From Pantoea vagans (GTDB taxonomy: Bacteria > Pseudomonadota > Gammaproteobacteria > Enterobacterales > Enterobacteriaceae), in contig NZ_CP011427.1 in the NCBI RefSeq assembly GCF_001506165.1, positions 744,001 through 808,000 of the forward strand: 64,000 nucleotides of DNA, read 5' to 3'. Of the stretch, positions 43,542 through 52,251 are shown piece by piece (the first letter of the stretch is position 1; each line of letters begins with the position of its first letter). The notes beneath the pieces were generated by a model. The model was not told the DNA's origin and made no database searches. It was given only the letters and a program-made list of their open reading frames with translations. Both the position numbers and the translations under genes were made by a program.

Positions 43542-44318
43542 ATGCAAGACTGGAATCCACAGCTGTACCGCCAATTTGAATCGGAGCGCACGCGTCCCGC
43601 GCGTGAACTGTTAGATCGTATCCCTGATATTCACGTGCATTATGCCACCGACCTCGGTTGTGGCCCCGGCAATAGCACTGAACTGCTGGCGCAGAAATGG
43701 CCGGATGCGCAGATCACGGGCATCGATAGTTCCGCTGCAATGCTGGAACAGGCGCAGGCGCGTCTGCCCTCCAGCACTTTTTTGCAGGCGGATATTCGCA
43801 CCTGGGAGGCCGCACAGCCTCAGCAGGTCATTTATGCCAATGCTTCTCTGCAATGGCTGACTGACCATCAGACGCTGCTGCCGCACCTGGTTAATCAACT
43901 GGATGTTGGCGGAGCATTAGCCGTACAGATGCCAGACAACCTGGAAGAGCCGTCACACCGCTTTATGCGTGAGGTTGCCGCCCGCGAACGCTGGCAGGAT
44001 CTCATTTCTCCTCAGGCGGCAGATCGGAAACGCCTGTTGTCGACCGAAAACTACTTTGATTTGCTGGGAGATGCAGGTTGCCGGGTGGATATTTGGCGCA
44101 CGACCTATTACCACCCGATGGCCGATGCGCAAGGCATTATCACCTGGCTAAAAGCGACCGGTTTGCGTCCTTTCCTCGCCGGGCTGGATGAAAAACAACA
44201 GGCAGATTTTCTTGATGACTATCATCAAGCGTTAATTCCTGCCTATCCCGCTCGCAGTAACGGCCAGGTTTTGCTGGCGTTCCCGCGATTGTTTATGGTT
44301 GCGGTGAAAACGCGCTGA
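43542..44318 (+). CDS. tam: trans-aconitate 2-methyltransferase Tam
   Basis: SAM-dependent methyltransferase that esterifies trans-aconitate, a spontaneous product that inhibits aconitase. It has 258 residues (E. coli 252). Motif [11 protein letters not shown] near 38-47, then [12 protein letters not shown], and the family stretches NASLQWL and [12 protein letters not shown]. The start follows GACAGGAGCG. In E. coli tam is at another locus, so this region has a local rearrangement. Confidence 0.92.
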   Translation: MQDWNPQLYRQFESERTRPARELLDRIPDIHVHYATDLGCGPGNSTELLAQKWPDAQITGIDSSAAMLEQAQARLPSSTFLQADIRTWEAAQPQQVIYANASLQWLTDHQTLLPHLVNQLDVGGALAVQMPDNLEEPSHRFMREVAARERWQDLISPQAADRKRLLSTENYFDLLGDAGCRVDIWRTTYYHPMADAQGIITWLKATGLRPFLAGLDEKQQADFLDDYHQALIPAYPARSNGQVLLAFPRLFMVAVKTR

Positions 44319-44420
44319 GCAAGCTGAGATCTTCGCTGTAAAATGGCGTGGTAGTGGTTGAAAAGAGCTTCCTGCCACACCATTTATTGCTAACGTGAAG
44401 CGCCATAACAGGAGAGGGCG

Positions 44421-44915
44421 ATGAACGACCAACAGTTACAGCAGTTGAGCCAGCGCATTGGTGAACAGCTAAAAGCGCGCCAGGCAACAGTAACAGCCGC
44501 GGAATCTTGTACCGGTGGCTGGATTGCCAAAGTCTTTACTGACATTAGCGGTAGCTCTGCCTGGTTTGAGCGTGGCTTTGTGACTTACAGCAATGAAGCC
44601 AAACAACAGATGGTGGCGGTGCAAGCCACTACGCTGGCACAGTTTGGCGCGGTGAGCGAGCAAACGGTACGCGAAATGGCGCGAGGGGCCTGCAATGCGG
44701 CCGCTGCTGAATATGGCATCGCCGTCAGTGGTATTGCCGGACCAGATGGCGGCTCGGAGGAGAAGCCAGTGGGCACGGTTTGGTTTGCGATTGCAGGGCC
44801 GGATGGCCGCGTACTGACGCAGCGGCAGAACTTTTCCGGAGACCGAGATGCAGTGCGCCGTCAGTCCGTCTGCTGGGCACTGCAAACGCTGCTTGATGAA
44901 TTTCTGACAAATTAA
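44421..44915 (+). CDS. pncC: nicotinamide-nucleotide amidase PncC
   Basis: Deamidates NMN to nicotinate mononucleotide in pyridine nucleotide recycling; a stand-alone CinA C-terminal domain. It has 164 residues. Catalytic Ser region TAAESCTGGWIAK near 23-35, Tyr in FVTYSNEAK near 52 and AVSGIAGPDGGSEEKPVGTVW near 97. The ribosome site is CAGGAGAGGGCG. It ends just before the recA promoter, its conserved position. Confidence 0.95.
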   Translation: MNDQQLQQLSQRIGEQLKARQATVTAAESCTGGWIAKVFTDISGSSAWFERGFVTYSNEAKQQMVAVQATTLAQFGAVSEQTVREMARGACNAAAAEYGIAVSGIAGPDGGSEEKPVGTVWFAIAGPDGRVLTQRQNFSGDRDAVRRQSVCWALQTLLDEFLTN

Positions 44916-44917
44916 AC

Positions 44918-44945
44918 TTGATACTGTATGGTCATACAGTATAAT
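44918..44945 (+). promoter_or_regulatory. recA promoter with embedded LexA (SOS) box
   Basis: TTGATA (44918-44923), a 16-base spacer and TATAAT (44940-44945). The spacer is CTGTATGGTCATACAG (44924-44939), a canonical CTGT-N8-ACAG LexA box; the flanking TA on both sides extends it to a 20-base operator. Promoter and operator are arranged exactly as in E. coli. Confidence 0.95.
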
Positions 44946-45009
44946 TACCGGCAACAGAACGAGCAGGCACACAATGATGTCGGCTTACCCAGCATGATTA
45001 GGAGTGGAA

Positions 45010-46080
45010 ATGGCGATTGACGAGAACAAACAGAAAGCTTTAGCAGCCGCGCTGGGCCAGATTGAGAAACAATTTGGTAAAGGCTCGATCATGCGCCTGG
45101 GTGAAGACCGCTCGATGGATGTTGAAACCATCTCAACCGGTTCACTTTCACTCGATATCGCATTGGGTGCCGGCGGTTTGCCAATGGGCCGTATCGTTGA
45201 GATTTATGGACCAGAATCTTCCGGTAAAACCACGCTGACGCTGCAGGTTATTGCCGCGGCACAGCGCAAAGGTAAAACCTGTGCCTTTATTGATGCCGAG
45301 CACGCCCTTGACCCGGTGTACGCCAAGAAACTGGGCGTAGATATCGATAACCTGCTGTGTTCACAGCCGGATACCGGTGAGCAGGCGCTGGAAATCTGTG
45401 ATGCGCTGGCACGCTCGGGTGCAGTAGACGTCATCATTGTTGACTCCGTTGCTGCATTGACGCCAAAAGCTGAAATCGAAGGCGAAATCGGTGATTCGCA
45501 CATGGGTCTGGCAGCTCGTATGATGAGCCAGGCGATGCGTAAACTGGCCGGTAACCTGAAACAATCCAATACGTTACTGATCTTCATCAACCAGATTCGT
45601 ATGAAGATTGGTGTGATGTTCGGTAACCCAGAAACCACCACCGGTGGTAACGCGCTGAAATTCTATGCTTCTGTTCGTCTTGATATCCGCCGTATCGGTG
45701 CGATCAAAGAGGGCGATGAAGTGGTGGGGAGCGAAACCCGTGTGAAAGTGGTGAAGAATAAAATTGCTGCACCCTTTAAGCAGGCTGAATTCCAGATCAT
45801 GTACGGCGAAGGCATCAACACCTTTGGTGAGTTGGTTGACCTCGGCGTAAAACACAAGCTGGTTGAGAAAGCCGGTGCATGGTACAGCTACAACGGTGAG
45901 AAGATTGGTCAAGGTAAAGCAAACTCGACTAACTTCCTGAAAGAGAATCCAGCGATTGCCAACGAGATCGACAAAAAGCTGCGTGATTTGCTGCTGACCG
46001 GTGCCACAGCAGACGCGGGTGCTGCGGACATCCCGACAGGGGATTACGAAGAAGCCAGCGAAACCAACGAAGATTTCTAA
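45010..46080 (+). CDS. recA: recombinase RecA
   Basis: ATP-dependent strand-exchange protein and LexA co-protease. It has 356 residues. The Walker [10 protein letters not shown] is at 67-75, followed by [20 protein letters not shown]1/L2 loops ([20 protein letters not shown]) and an acidic C-terminal tail. The start at 45010 (MAIDEN) follows GGAGTGGAA and matches E. coli; an ATG two codons earlier is less likely. recX follows 107 bases downstream beyond a terminator. Confidence 0.98.
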   Translation: MAIDENKQKALAAALGQIEKQFGKGSIMRLGEDRSMDVETISTGSLSLDIALGAGGLPMGRIVEIYGPESSGKTTLTLQVIAAAQRKGKTCAFIDAEHALDPVYAKKLGVDIDNLLCSQPDTGEQALEICDALARSGAVDVIIVDSVAALTPKAEIEGEIGDSHMGLAARMMSQAMRKLAGNLKQSNTLLIFINQIRMKIGVMFGNPETTTGGNALKFYASVRLDIRRIGAIKEGDEVVGSETRVKVVKNKIAAPFKQAEFQIMYGEGINTFGELVDLGVKHKLVEKAGAWYSYNGEKIGQGKANSTNFLKENPAIANEIDKKLRDLLLTGATADAGAADIPTGDYEEASETNEDF

Positions 46081-46087
46081 CATACCG

Positions 46088-46118
46088 ACGGGAGCAGCCA
46101 TGCTCCCGTTTTGCTTTT
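46088..46118 (+). terminator. recA terminator (partial, before recX)
   Basis: ACGGGAGCA-GCCA-TGCTCCCGT, a 9-bp stem followed by TTTGCTTTT. In E. coli, read-through of such a terminator gives low recX expression. Confidence 0.8.
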
Positions 46119-46187
46119 CCCCGCTTGTGCTTCCCCTCGACTCCTTCTTGCTTTACCCTGCGCCACAGATAAACCAAGGTAAGACAT

Positions 46188-46703
46188 ATGCCATCATCAT
46201 CTCCTGCGGCATCTGAGCCGACATTCTCTCGTTTACTGGATCGCGCAATGCGTATATTGGCGCAACGCGACCATAGCCGTGACGAACTGAAACGCAAGCT
46301 GCAGCTCTCTTCACAACGCGCGGCATATATGCAACAACAGGATCATGTGCCCATCGCCGATGAGTTGCTGGAGAAAGTGCTCGATTGGTGTCAGGAGAGC
46401 GGTTGGCTCAACGACCAACGCTTTACCGAACGCTTTATTCAGAGCCGTGCCCGTAAAGGCTATGGGCCACAGCGTGTACGCATGGAACTACAGCAAAAAG
46501 GCATCAGTCGCGAGGAGATCGACCAGGCATTATTTGCTACCGAAATCGACTGGAGCCAATGTGCAGCCGATCTGGCCAAGCGTAAGTTCGGTGATCCATT
46601 ACCGCAAACCTGGGCTGAGAAGGGCAAAGTACAGCGCTTTTTGATGTCAAAAGGCTTTATGATGGAAGATATTCAGGCCGTTTTCAGAAATTTTGACAGC
46701 TGA
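46188..46703 (+). CDS. recX: RecA regulator RecX
   Basis: Small helical-repeat protein that caps RecA filaments and inhibits recombinase and co-protease activity. It has 171 residues. Three RecX-type three-helix repeats can be seen, including RILAQRDHSRDELKRKL, RFTERFIQSRARKGYGPQRV and KRKFGDPLPQTWAEKGKVQR. The start at 46188 follows AAGGTAAGACAT. Confidence 0.93.
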   Translation: MPSSSPAASEPTFSRLLDRAMRILAQRDHSRDELKRKLQLSSQRAAYMQQQDHVPIADELLEKVLDWCQESGWLNDQRFTERFIQSRARKGYGPQRVRMELQQKGISREEIDQALFATEIDWSQCAADLAKRKFGDPLPQTWAEKGKVQRFLMSKGFMMEDIQAVFRNFDS

Positions 46704-46837
46704 AAGGCAATGGGATTTTACTTCCCACTGAAGAAAATTTATCTTATTCCCACTTTTTGTTCCTCAATCAGCGGTGAGCCTGCAGTTGCAGTTTGCCAGC
46801 GAAAGGGAACGTTCGTTAGCGTGATTCCAGGAATTAT

Positions 46838-49465
46838 ATGAGCAAGAGCACTGCTGAGATCCGTCAAGCGTTTCTCGACTTTTTTCATAGCAAGGGACAT
46901 CAGGTTGTAGCCAGCAGCTCCCTCGTACCGAACAACGACCCGACGTTACTGTTTACCAACGCCGGGATGGTGCAGTTTAAAGACGTTTTCCTCGGTCAGG
47001 ATAAGCGCGACTATGCACGCGCGACCACGTCTCAGCGTTGTGTACGTGCCGGTGGCAAGCACAATGACCTGGAGAACGTAGGTTACACTGCACGTCACCA
47101 TACCTTCTTTGAAATGTTGGGCAATTTCAGCTTTGGCGATTACTTCAAGAAAGAAGCGATTGCTTATGCCTGGGAACTGCTGACGGGTGAGCAGTGGTTC
47201 AAGCTGCCAAAAGATCGTCTGTGGGTGACCGTTTACGAAACCGACGATGAAGCCTTTGAAATCTGGGCTAACGACGTCGGCGTACCGCGCGAACGTATTA
47301 TTCGCATTGGCGATAATAAAGGCAGTGCCTACGCTTCTGATAACTTCTGGCAGATGGGTGATACCGGTCCATGCGGCCCGTGCACCGAAATTTTCTACGA
47401 TCATGGCGATCATATCTGGGGCGGTCCTCCGGGCAGCCCGGAAGAGGATGGCGATCGCTATATTGAGATCTGGAACATCGTCTTCATGCAGTTCAACCGT
47501 CAGGCTGACGGCACCATGCAACCCTTGCCAAAACCGTCAGTGGACACCGGCATGGGTCTGGAACGTATCGCCGCGGTACTGCAGCACGTTAACTCCAACT
47601 ATGAAATCGATCTGTTTGCCAAGCTGATTAAATCTGTTGCGCAGGTAACAGGTGCAACAGATCTGAATAACAAATCGCTGCGCGTTATCGCCGACCATAT
47701 TCGTTCCTGTGCTTTCCTGATTGCTGATGGTGTGATCCCATCTAATGAAAACCGTGGCTACGTGTTGCGTCGTATCATTCGTCGCGCGGTGCGTCACGGC
47801 AACATGTTAGGCGCCAAAGAAGCCTTCTTCTATAAACTGGTTGCGCCACTGATTGACGTGATGGGTGATGCAGGTGAAGACCTGAAACGCCAGCAGAAGC
47901 ACGTTGAAAATGCGCTGAAAAATGAAGAAGAGCAGTTTGCTAAGACGCTGGAACGTGGTCTGGCATTGCTGGATGACGAGCTGGCCAAGCTGCAAGGTGA
48001 TACGCTGGATGGCGAAACCGTGTTCCGTCTGTATGACACCTTTGGTTTCCCTGCAGACTTAACCGCAGACGTTTGCCGCGAGCGCAATCTGAAGATTGAT
48101 GAAGCCGGTTTTGAAACTGCCATGGAACAGCAGCGCCAGCGTGCGCGTGAAGCCAGTGGCTTTGGTGCCGACTACAACAGCGTTATCCGTTTTGATACGG
48201 CCACCGAGTTCAAAGGCTATGATCAACTGCAGTTGGACGCGACCGTACAGGCGTTGTTCGTTGACGGCCAACAGGTTGAAGAAATCACTGCAGGTCAGGA
48301 TGCGGTAGTGATTCTGAACGAAACGCCATTCTATGGTGAATCCGGCGGCCAAGTGGGCGACACCGGTGTCCTCGCTGGGCAGAATGCTGAATTTAGCGTC
48401 CAGGATACCCAGAAGTATGGCAAAGCCTTCGGTCATATCGGTAAGCTGAAACAAGGTCAATTGCGCGTGGGCGATCGCTTAAATGCGCAGGTGGATGAAG
48501 AGCGTCGTGCTCGCATCATTCTGAACCACTCAGCAACCCACCTGATGCATTCCGCGTTGCGTGAAGTGTTAGGCGATCATGTTGGGCAGAAAGGCTCACT
48601 GAATAACGACAAATATCTGCGTTTCGATTTCTCGCATACTGAAGCGATGAAGCCTGAGCAGATTCGTGCTGTTGAGGATATTGTTAACACGCAGATTCGC
48701 CGCAACCTGCTGATTCAGACCGATGTTATGGATCTGGATGAGGCGAAAACGCGCGGTGCAACAGCGCTGTTTGGCGAGAAGTATGAGCAGCGTGTTCGTG
48801 TAGTGAGCATGGGTGAATTCTCCGTCGAGTTGTGTGGTGGTACACACGCGGCACGTACCGGTGATATCGGCTTGTTCCGTATCCAATCTGAGTCAGGTAC
48901 CGCTGCAGGCGTTCGTCGCATCGAAGCGCTGACCGGTGAGGGTGCGATTGCACAGCTACATGCGCAGAGTGACCAGTTGTCTGATATTGCTAATGTGGTG
49001 AAAGCCAACAGCAGTAATCTGAATGAAAAAGTTCGCGGTCTGGTTGATAACGTGCGTGCGCTTGAGAAAGAGCTGCAACAGCTGCGTGATCAGCAAGCTG
49101 CGCAGGAAAGTGCATCACTAAGCAGCAAAGCCGTGGATGTGAAAGGGACGAAGCTGCTGGTCAGTGAGCTCAGCAATGTCGAACCGAAAATGCTGCGCAT
49201 CATGATGGACGATCTGAAGAATCAGCTGGGTTCTGCCATCATTGTGCTGGCTACCGTCGCAGAAGGTAAAGTTTCGCTGATTGCTGGCGTCACAAAAGAC
49301 CTGACCGATCGTGTTAAGGCGGGTGAGTTGGTGGGCGAACTGGCTGCACAGGTCGGGGGTAAAGGCGGTGGGCGTCCAGATATGGCTCAGGCTGGGGGCA
49401 CCAATCCTCAGGCGCTGGCTGGGGCGCTGGCTGGCGTGCCGGACTGGGTGAGTAACCGACTGTAA
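46838..49465 (+). CDS. alaS: alanyl-tRNA synthetase AlaS
   Basis: Class II synthetase charging tRNA-Ala, with editing. It has 875 residues (E. coli 876). Aminoacylation domain with [17 protein letters not shown] near 87-103 and [12 protein letters not shown] near 235; editing domain with the zinc-binding [11 protein letters not shown] near 566 and [13 protein letters not shown] near 667; C-terminal Gly-rich C-Ala domain ending near [13 protein letters not shown] 134-base gap separates it from recX. A terminator follows. Confidence 0.97.
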   Translation: MSKSTAEIRQAFLDFFHSKGHQVVASSSLVPNNDPTLLFTNAGMVQFKDVFLGQDKRDYARATTSQRCVRAGGKHNDLENVGYTARHHTFFEMLGNFSFGDYFKKEAIAYAWELLTGEQWFKLPKDRLWVTVYETDDEAFEIWANDVGVPRERIIRIGDNKGSAYASDNFWQMGDTGPCGPCTEIFYDHGDHIWGGPPGSPEEDGDRYIEIWNIVFMQFNRQADGTMQPLPKPSVDTGMGLERIAAVLQHVNSNYEIDLFAKLIKSVAQVTGATDLNNKSLRVIADHIRSCAFLIADGVIPSNENRGYVLRRIIRRAVRHGNMLGAKEAFFYKLVAPLIDVMGDAGEDLKRQQKHVENALKNEEEQFAKTLERGLALLDDELAKLQGDTLDGETVFRLYDTFGFPADLTADVCRERNLKIDEAGFETAMEQQRQRAREASGFGADYNSVIRFDTATEFKGYDQLQLDATVQALFVDGQQVEEITAGQDAVVILNETPFYGESGGQVGDTGVLAGQNAEFSVQDTQKYGKAFGHIGKLKQGQLRVGDRLNAQVDEERRARIILNHSATHLMHSALREVLGDHVGQKGSLNNDKYLRFDFSHTEAMKPEQIRAVEDIVNTQIRRNLLIQTDVMDLDEAKTRGATALFGEKYEQRVRVVSMGEFSVELCGGTHAARTGDIGLFRIQSESGTAAGVRRIEALTGEGAIAQLHAQSDQLSDIANVVKANSSNLNEKVRGLVDNVRALEKELQQLRDQQAAQESASLSSKAVDVKGTKLLVSELSNVEPKMLRIMMDDLKNQLGSAIIVLATVAEGKVSLIAGVTKDLTDRVKAGELVGELAAQVGGKGGGRPDMAQAGGTNPQALAGALAGVPDWVSNRL

Positions 49466-49490
49466 CGAAATAAAGCGAAGCATCGTGAAG

Positions 49491-49521
49491 AGCGCCAGCA
49501 CCCCGAGTACTGGCGCTTTTT
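49491..49521 (+). terminator. terminator of alaS
   Basis: AGCGCCAG and CTGGCGCT form an 8-bp stem with an 11-base loop followed by TTTTA, 25 bases after alaS. The remaining 190 bases up to csrA contain no gene and probably several csrA promoters, none of which I could fix. Confidence 0.75.
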
Positions 49522-49714
49522 ATCGCGATGTGCACCCGTAAATGACAAAGTCCGGTTGATGTGGTGTATTTCGGCTAAACTAACTATCAGCAGAATGTAT
49601 TGGCGTGGCGATGCACAATGGTGTATTTGTCATAGGCATTGTTCAGCGTTATATGATGGATATGGCCGGGAGATCGAACAGGCCCGACTCTTTTAATCTT
49701 TCAAGGAGCAAAGA

Positions 49715-49900
49715 ATGCTTATTCTAACTCGTCGAGTTGGTGAAACCCTCATGATTGGCGATGAGGTGACTGTAACGGTGCTGGGTGTCAAAGGTAACCA
49801 GGTACGTATTGGCGTCAACGCGCCTAAAGAAGTTTCGGTGCATCGCGAAGAGATCTATCAGCGCATTCAGGCCGAAAAAACTCAGCAAACGAGTTACTAA
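49715..49900 (+). CDS. csrA: carbon storage regulator CsrA
   Basis: Homodimeric RNA-binding post-transcriptional regulator of carbon metabolism, motility and biofilm. It has 61 residues, as in E. coli. N-terminal [15 protein letters not shown] includes RNA-contact residues, with Arg 44-region [21 protein letters not shown] precedes the ATG. Functionally linked to BarA in this window, because BarA-UvrY drives CsrB/C RNAs that sequester CsrA. Confidence 0.98.
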   Translation: MLILTRRVGETLMIGDEVTVTVLGVKGNQVRIGVNAPKEVSVHREEIYQRIQAEKTQQTSY

Positions 49901-49907
49901 CGGATTC

Positions 49908-49941
49908 AGCGCCTCGCCATCGTGCGAGGCGCTACCGCTTT
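49908..49941 (+). terminator. terminator of csrA
   Basis: AGCGCCTCGC-CATCGT-GCGAGGCGCT, a perfect 10-bp stem, followed by ACCGCTTTTC. Confidence 0.7.
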
Positions 49942-50114
49942 TCTTCACTTCCACCTCTTTTATTCCCCCTTTGTTCTCAATTTCTTTCTTCCCATTTTGT
50001 TAACTGCAGCGCGCTTTCGCTGTTGATAAATCAATCTTTTTGTTGGCAAAACACCCTAATTGCGCGTCATTTGTGCAAACAAACAGTTATCAAGAAAAAG
50101 TCGGGAAAAATTGT

Positions 50115-50142
50115 TTGACTTATAAGTGCGGGAAAGTAATAT
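50115..50142 (+). promoter_or_regulatory. promoter of the tRNA-Ser/tRNA-Arg operon
   Basis: TTGACT (50115-50120), a 16-base spacer and TAATAT (50137-50142), followed by a GC-rich discriminator GTGCGCCACGC. That discriminator is typical of stable-RNA promoters under stringent control. The rest of the csrA-tRNA gap (about 49942-50114) is AT-rich with no gene. Confidence 0.75.
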
Positions 50143-50206
50143 GTGCGCCACGCAGTGCCGATGAGCAGAAACAAAGTTCAAAAGCACAGGCAGTAAGAAA
50201 GCGTAA

Positions 50207-50299
50207 GGTGAGGTGGCCGAGAGGCTGAAGGCGCTCCCCTGCTAAGGGAGTATGCGGTCAAAAGCTGCATCCGGGGTTCGAATCCCCGCCTCACCGCCA
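50207..50299 (+). tRNA. serV: tRNA-Ser (GCT)
   Basis: 93 bases including encoded CCA. It folds as a class II tRNA with acceptor GGTGAGG/CCTCACC, long variable arm and anticodon GCT in the loop CTGCTAA. TTCGAATC marks the T arm. It is the first gene of the serV-argVYZQ operon, 64 bases after the -10. Confidence 0.95.
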
Positions 50300-50307
50300 T
50301 TTCCGAT

Positions 50308-50384
50308 GCATCCATAGCTCAGCTGGATAGAGTACTCGGCTACGAACCGAGCGGTCGGAGGTTCGAATCCTCCTGGATGCACCA
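50308..50384 (+). tRNA. argV: tRNA-Arg (ACG), copy 1
   Basis: 77 bases with encoded CCA. Acceptor GCATCCA/TGGATGC, anticodon ACG in CTACGAA (A34 becomes inosine, reading CGU/CGC/CGA), T arm TTCGAAT. Only 8 bases separate it from tRNA-Ser. Confidence 0.96.
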
Positions 50385-50469
50385 TTCGGAAAGATGAAGT
50401 AAGAGTGAACGAGCAGTTCCTTTCATGGTGAGTTGTTAGCACCCTGCGTTATACAAGAATTATTTCAAT

Positions 50470-50546
50470 GCATCCATAGCTCAGCTGGATAGAGTACTCG
50501 GCTACGAACCGAGCGGTCGGAGGTTCGAATCCTCCTGGATGCACCA
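50470..50546 (+). tRNA. argY: tRNA-Arg (ACG), copy 2
   Basis: Identical over 77 bases to copy 1; spacer of 85 bases before it. Confidence 0.96.
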
Positions 50547-50604
50547 TTCTTCGTATCATTCCCAGGTTGATTGCAGTAATTCCATCGTAAGAAAATATCT
50601 CAAT

Positions 50605-50681
50605 GCATCCATAGCTCAGCTGGATAGAGTACTCGGCTACGAACCGAGCGGTCGGAGGTTCGAATCCTCCTGGATGCACCA
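50605..50681 (+). tRNA. argZ: tRNA-Arg (ACG), copy 3
   Basis: Identical to copies 1 and 2; spacer of 58 bases before it, unrelated in sequence to the other spacers. Confidence 0.96.
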
Positions 50682-50742
50682 TTCTGTTTTATTCATACTT
50701 CTCTCAGTATGTTTCATCAGTAATATCAGTTAGACCCCTAAT

Positions 50743-50819
50743 GCATCCATAGCTCAGCTGGATAGAGTACTCGGCTACGAACCGAGCGGTCGGAGGTTCG
50801 AATCCTCCTGGATGCACCA
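50743..50819 (+). tRNA. argQ: tRNA-Arg (ACG), copy 4
   Basis: Identical to the other three copies; spacer of 61 bases before it. It is followed by an element that repeats its 3' end. Confidence 0.96.
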
Positions 50820-50826
50820 TATTCTC

Positions 50827-50960
50827 GAATGTGGAAACTGCCTCAGTGTGTCAAGACGTGATTGACGTTCAGACCGCACTAAAGAGGATAACGTTGCTTC
50901 AGCAACGGCCCTAAGGGCGAGGAGAAAGCCGAGTCATCCTCCTGGATGCACCATATTCTC
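50827..50960 (+). ncRNA. RtT-like RNA element with duplicated tRNA-Arg 3' end
   Basis: The last 18 bases of tRNA-Arg plus 7 bases of trailer (50802-50826) recur exactly at 50936-50960, 134 bases downstream. The part between holds hairpins GTTGC-TTCA-GCAAC (50893-50906) and GCCC-TAA-GGGC (50908-50918), then GAGGAGAAAGCCGAGTC leading into the repeated tRNA end. This is the layout of the tyrT-associated RtT RNA of E. coli, in which repeats carry the host tRNA's 3' end. Processing from the tRNA transcript is inferred. Confidence 0.6.
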
Positions 50961-51186
50961 TGTAAAATATTCAACGCCTGCTTTCTGAATTCTTCTCCGT
51001 AATCTACAGCACCAACAAAAATCCCTGATTTAACCGCCATTTATCCCCGGCATCGCATCCTGACCTTTTTCCGAAAACAAAAAATGCTAATGCTTTCAAA
51101 GCATTTGCTGTTAAGCACACCTGGCGACAACCTAAGCGCATTACGCTAAAGTAATGGCTCATTTAGTGGTACTCGATGGAGTGACA
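50961..51186. other. non-coding region before yqaB
   Basis: AT-rich, no gene. TGCTTTCAAAGCA (51091-51103) is a small palindrome within a possible larger hairpin AAATGCT...AGCATTT (51082-51106). I saw neither a strong terminator for the tRNA operon nor a clear yqaB promoter. Confidence 0.35.
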
Positions 51187-51753
51187 ATGTACGACCAATA
51201 TGACGCCCTGATTTTCGATATGGACGGCACGATTCTGGACACTGAGCCGACACATCGAAAAGCCTGGCAGCAGGTGCTGAGCCGCTATGGATTCACCATG
51301 GATGAAGAAAAAATGGTGGCATTCAATGGCGCACCGACCTGGCAACTGGCGCAGTACATTCTTGAGCACAACAATGCCACGCAGGACCCTCATCTGCTGG
51401 CCGCAGAGAAAACGGTGGCGTTGAAGGCGATGTTACTCGATGACGTGCGTCCTTTGCCGCTCATGGAGGTGGTAAAGGCCTATCATGGCCGTCGTCCTAT
51501 GGCGGTGGGCACCGGCAGCGAACACAGCCTGGCGAAAGCGCTGCTTGAAGCATTAGGCGTTTACCATCTGTTTGATGCTGTGGTAGGCGCTGATGATGTT
51601 CAACGTCATAAACCGCAACCCGATACCTTTTTACGCTGCGCCGAGTTAATGGGCGTAGCGCCTGAACGTTGTGTGGTGTTTGAAGATGCTGACTTTGGCG
51701 TTCAGGCGGCACAAGCCGCGGGCATGGATGTGGTTGATGTCCGCTTACTGTGA
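51187..51753 (+). CDS. yqaB: fructose-1-phosphate/6-phosphogluconate phosphatase YqaB
   Basis: HAD-superfamily sugar phosphatase. It has 188 residues, the E. coli length. Motif I DMDGTILDTEPTHRKAW at about 11-27 (nucleophile Asp and acid/base Asp), motif II in AVGTGSE near 110, motif III/IV HKPQPDTFLRC and FEDADFGVQAA near 166. The start at 51187 follows ATGGAGTGACA. Its stop overlaps the GTG start of yqaA. Confidence 0.93.
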   Translation: MYDQYDALIFDMDGTILDTEPTHRKAWQQVLSRYGFTMDEEKMVAFNGAPTWQLAQYILEHNNATQDPHLLAAEKTVALKAMLLDDVRPLPLMEVVKAYHGRRPMAVGTGSEHSLAKALLEALGVYHLFDAVVGADDVQRHKPQPDTFLRCAELMGVAPERCVVFEDADFGVQAAQAAGMDVVDVRLL

Positions 51754-52178
51754 ATGAGTTTCTGACTTATGGATCGTTATTCGGCAGTAGCTTTCTAAGC
51801 GCGACCCTGCTTCCGGGAAGCTCAGAGGCTGTGCTGGTTGCTTTGCTGATCGCCCAAAAGGGGTCGGTCTACGGATTGTTATTGGCTGCATCAGTGGGAA
51901 ACACCCTGGGTGGCCTGACCAACATTCTTCTTGGTCGTCTTATGCCGCCAAAAGGGCAGGGGCGATGGCACGACACAGCAATGACGTGGTTACATCGATT
52001 GGGACCTGCAGCGCTACTTTTTAGCTGGCTGCCGGTAGTGGGCGACCTGCTTTGCGTGTTAGCAGGGTGGTTGCGCTTTGCCTGGCTACCAGCGGTGCTG
52101 TTCCTCGCCATTGGTAAAACGCTGCGTTATATCGTTATCGCGACTGCCACATTACAAACAATGCAATGGTGGCATTGA
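51750..52178 (+). CDS. yqaA: inner-membrane protein YqaA (SNARE-associated/DedA-like)
   Basis: Polytopic inner-membrane protein of 142 residues and unknown function, in the VTT/SNARE-associated family. [21 protein letters not shown] near 13-33, then [14 protein letters not shown] and [19 protein letters not shown], match E. coli YqaA. The start is GTG at 51750, overlapping the yqaB TGA by three bases, so coupling to yqaB is likely. Confidence 0.9.
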   Translation: MNEFLTYGSLFGSSFLSATLLPGSSEAVLVALLIAQKGSVYGLLLAASVGNTLGGLTNILLGRLMPPKGQGRWHDTAMTWLHRLGPAALLFSWLPVVGDLLCVLAGWLRFAWLPAVLFLAIGKTLRYIVIATATLQTMQWWH

Positions 52179-52251
52179 TTCGCACAGATTCGAGGCTACG
52201 GTTAACATTATGCTGAACAAAAATAAATTATTCGCACAGCGGGAGGTTAAT

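Noticed and set aside
50242..50682. Minus-strand open frames with [14 protein letters not shown] over the tRNA cluster
   Set aside because: They are antisense translations of tRNA-Ser and tRNA-Arg. This peptide is a well-known false annotation in many genomes.
50308..50819. Regularly spaced identical repeats, CRISPR-like at first sight
   Set aside because: The repeats are 77-base tRNA-Arg genes with encoded CCA and correct cloverleaf pairing; no cas genes are near.
50802..50960. Direct repeat of a tRNA 3' end as the att sites of an integrated element
   Set aside because: Only 109 bases lie between the copies, with no integrase or cargo. An RtT-like RNA explains it better, though an excised-element scar cannot be fully excluded.
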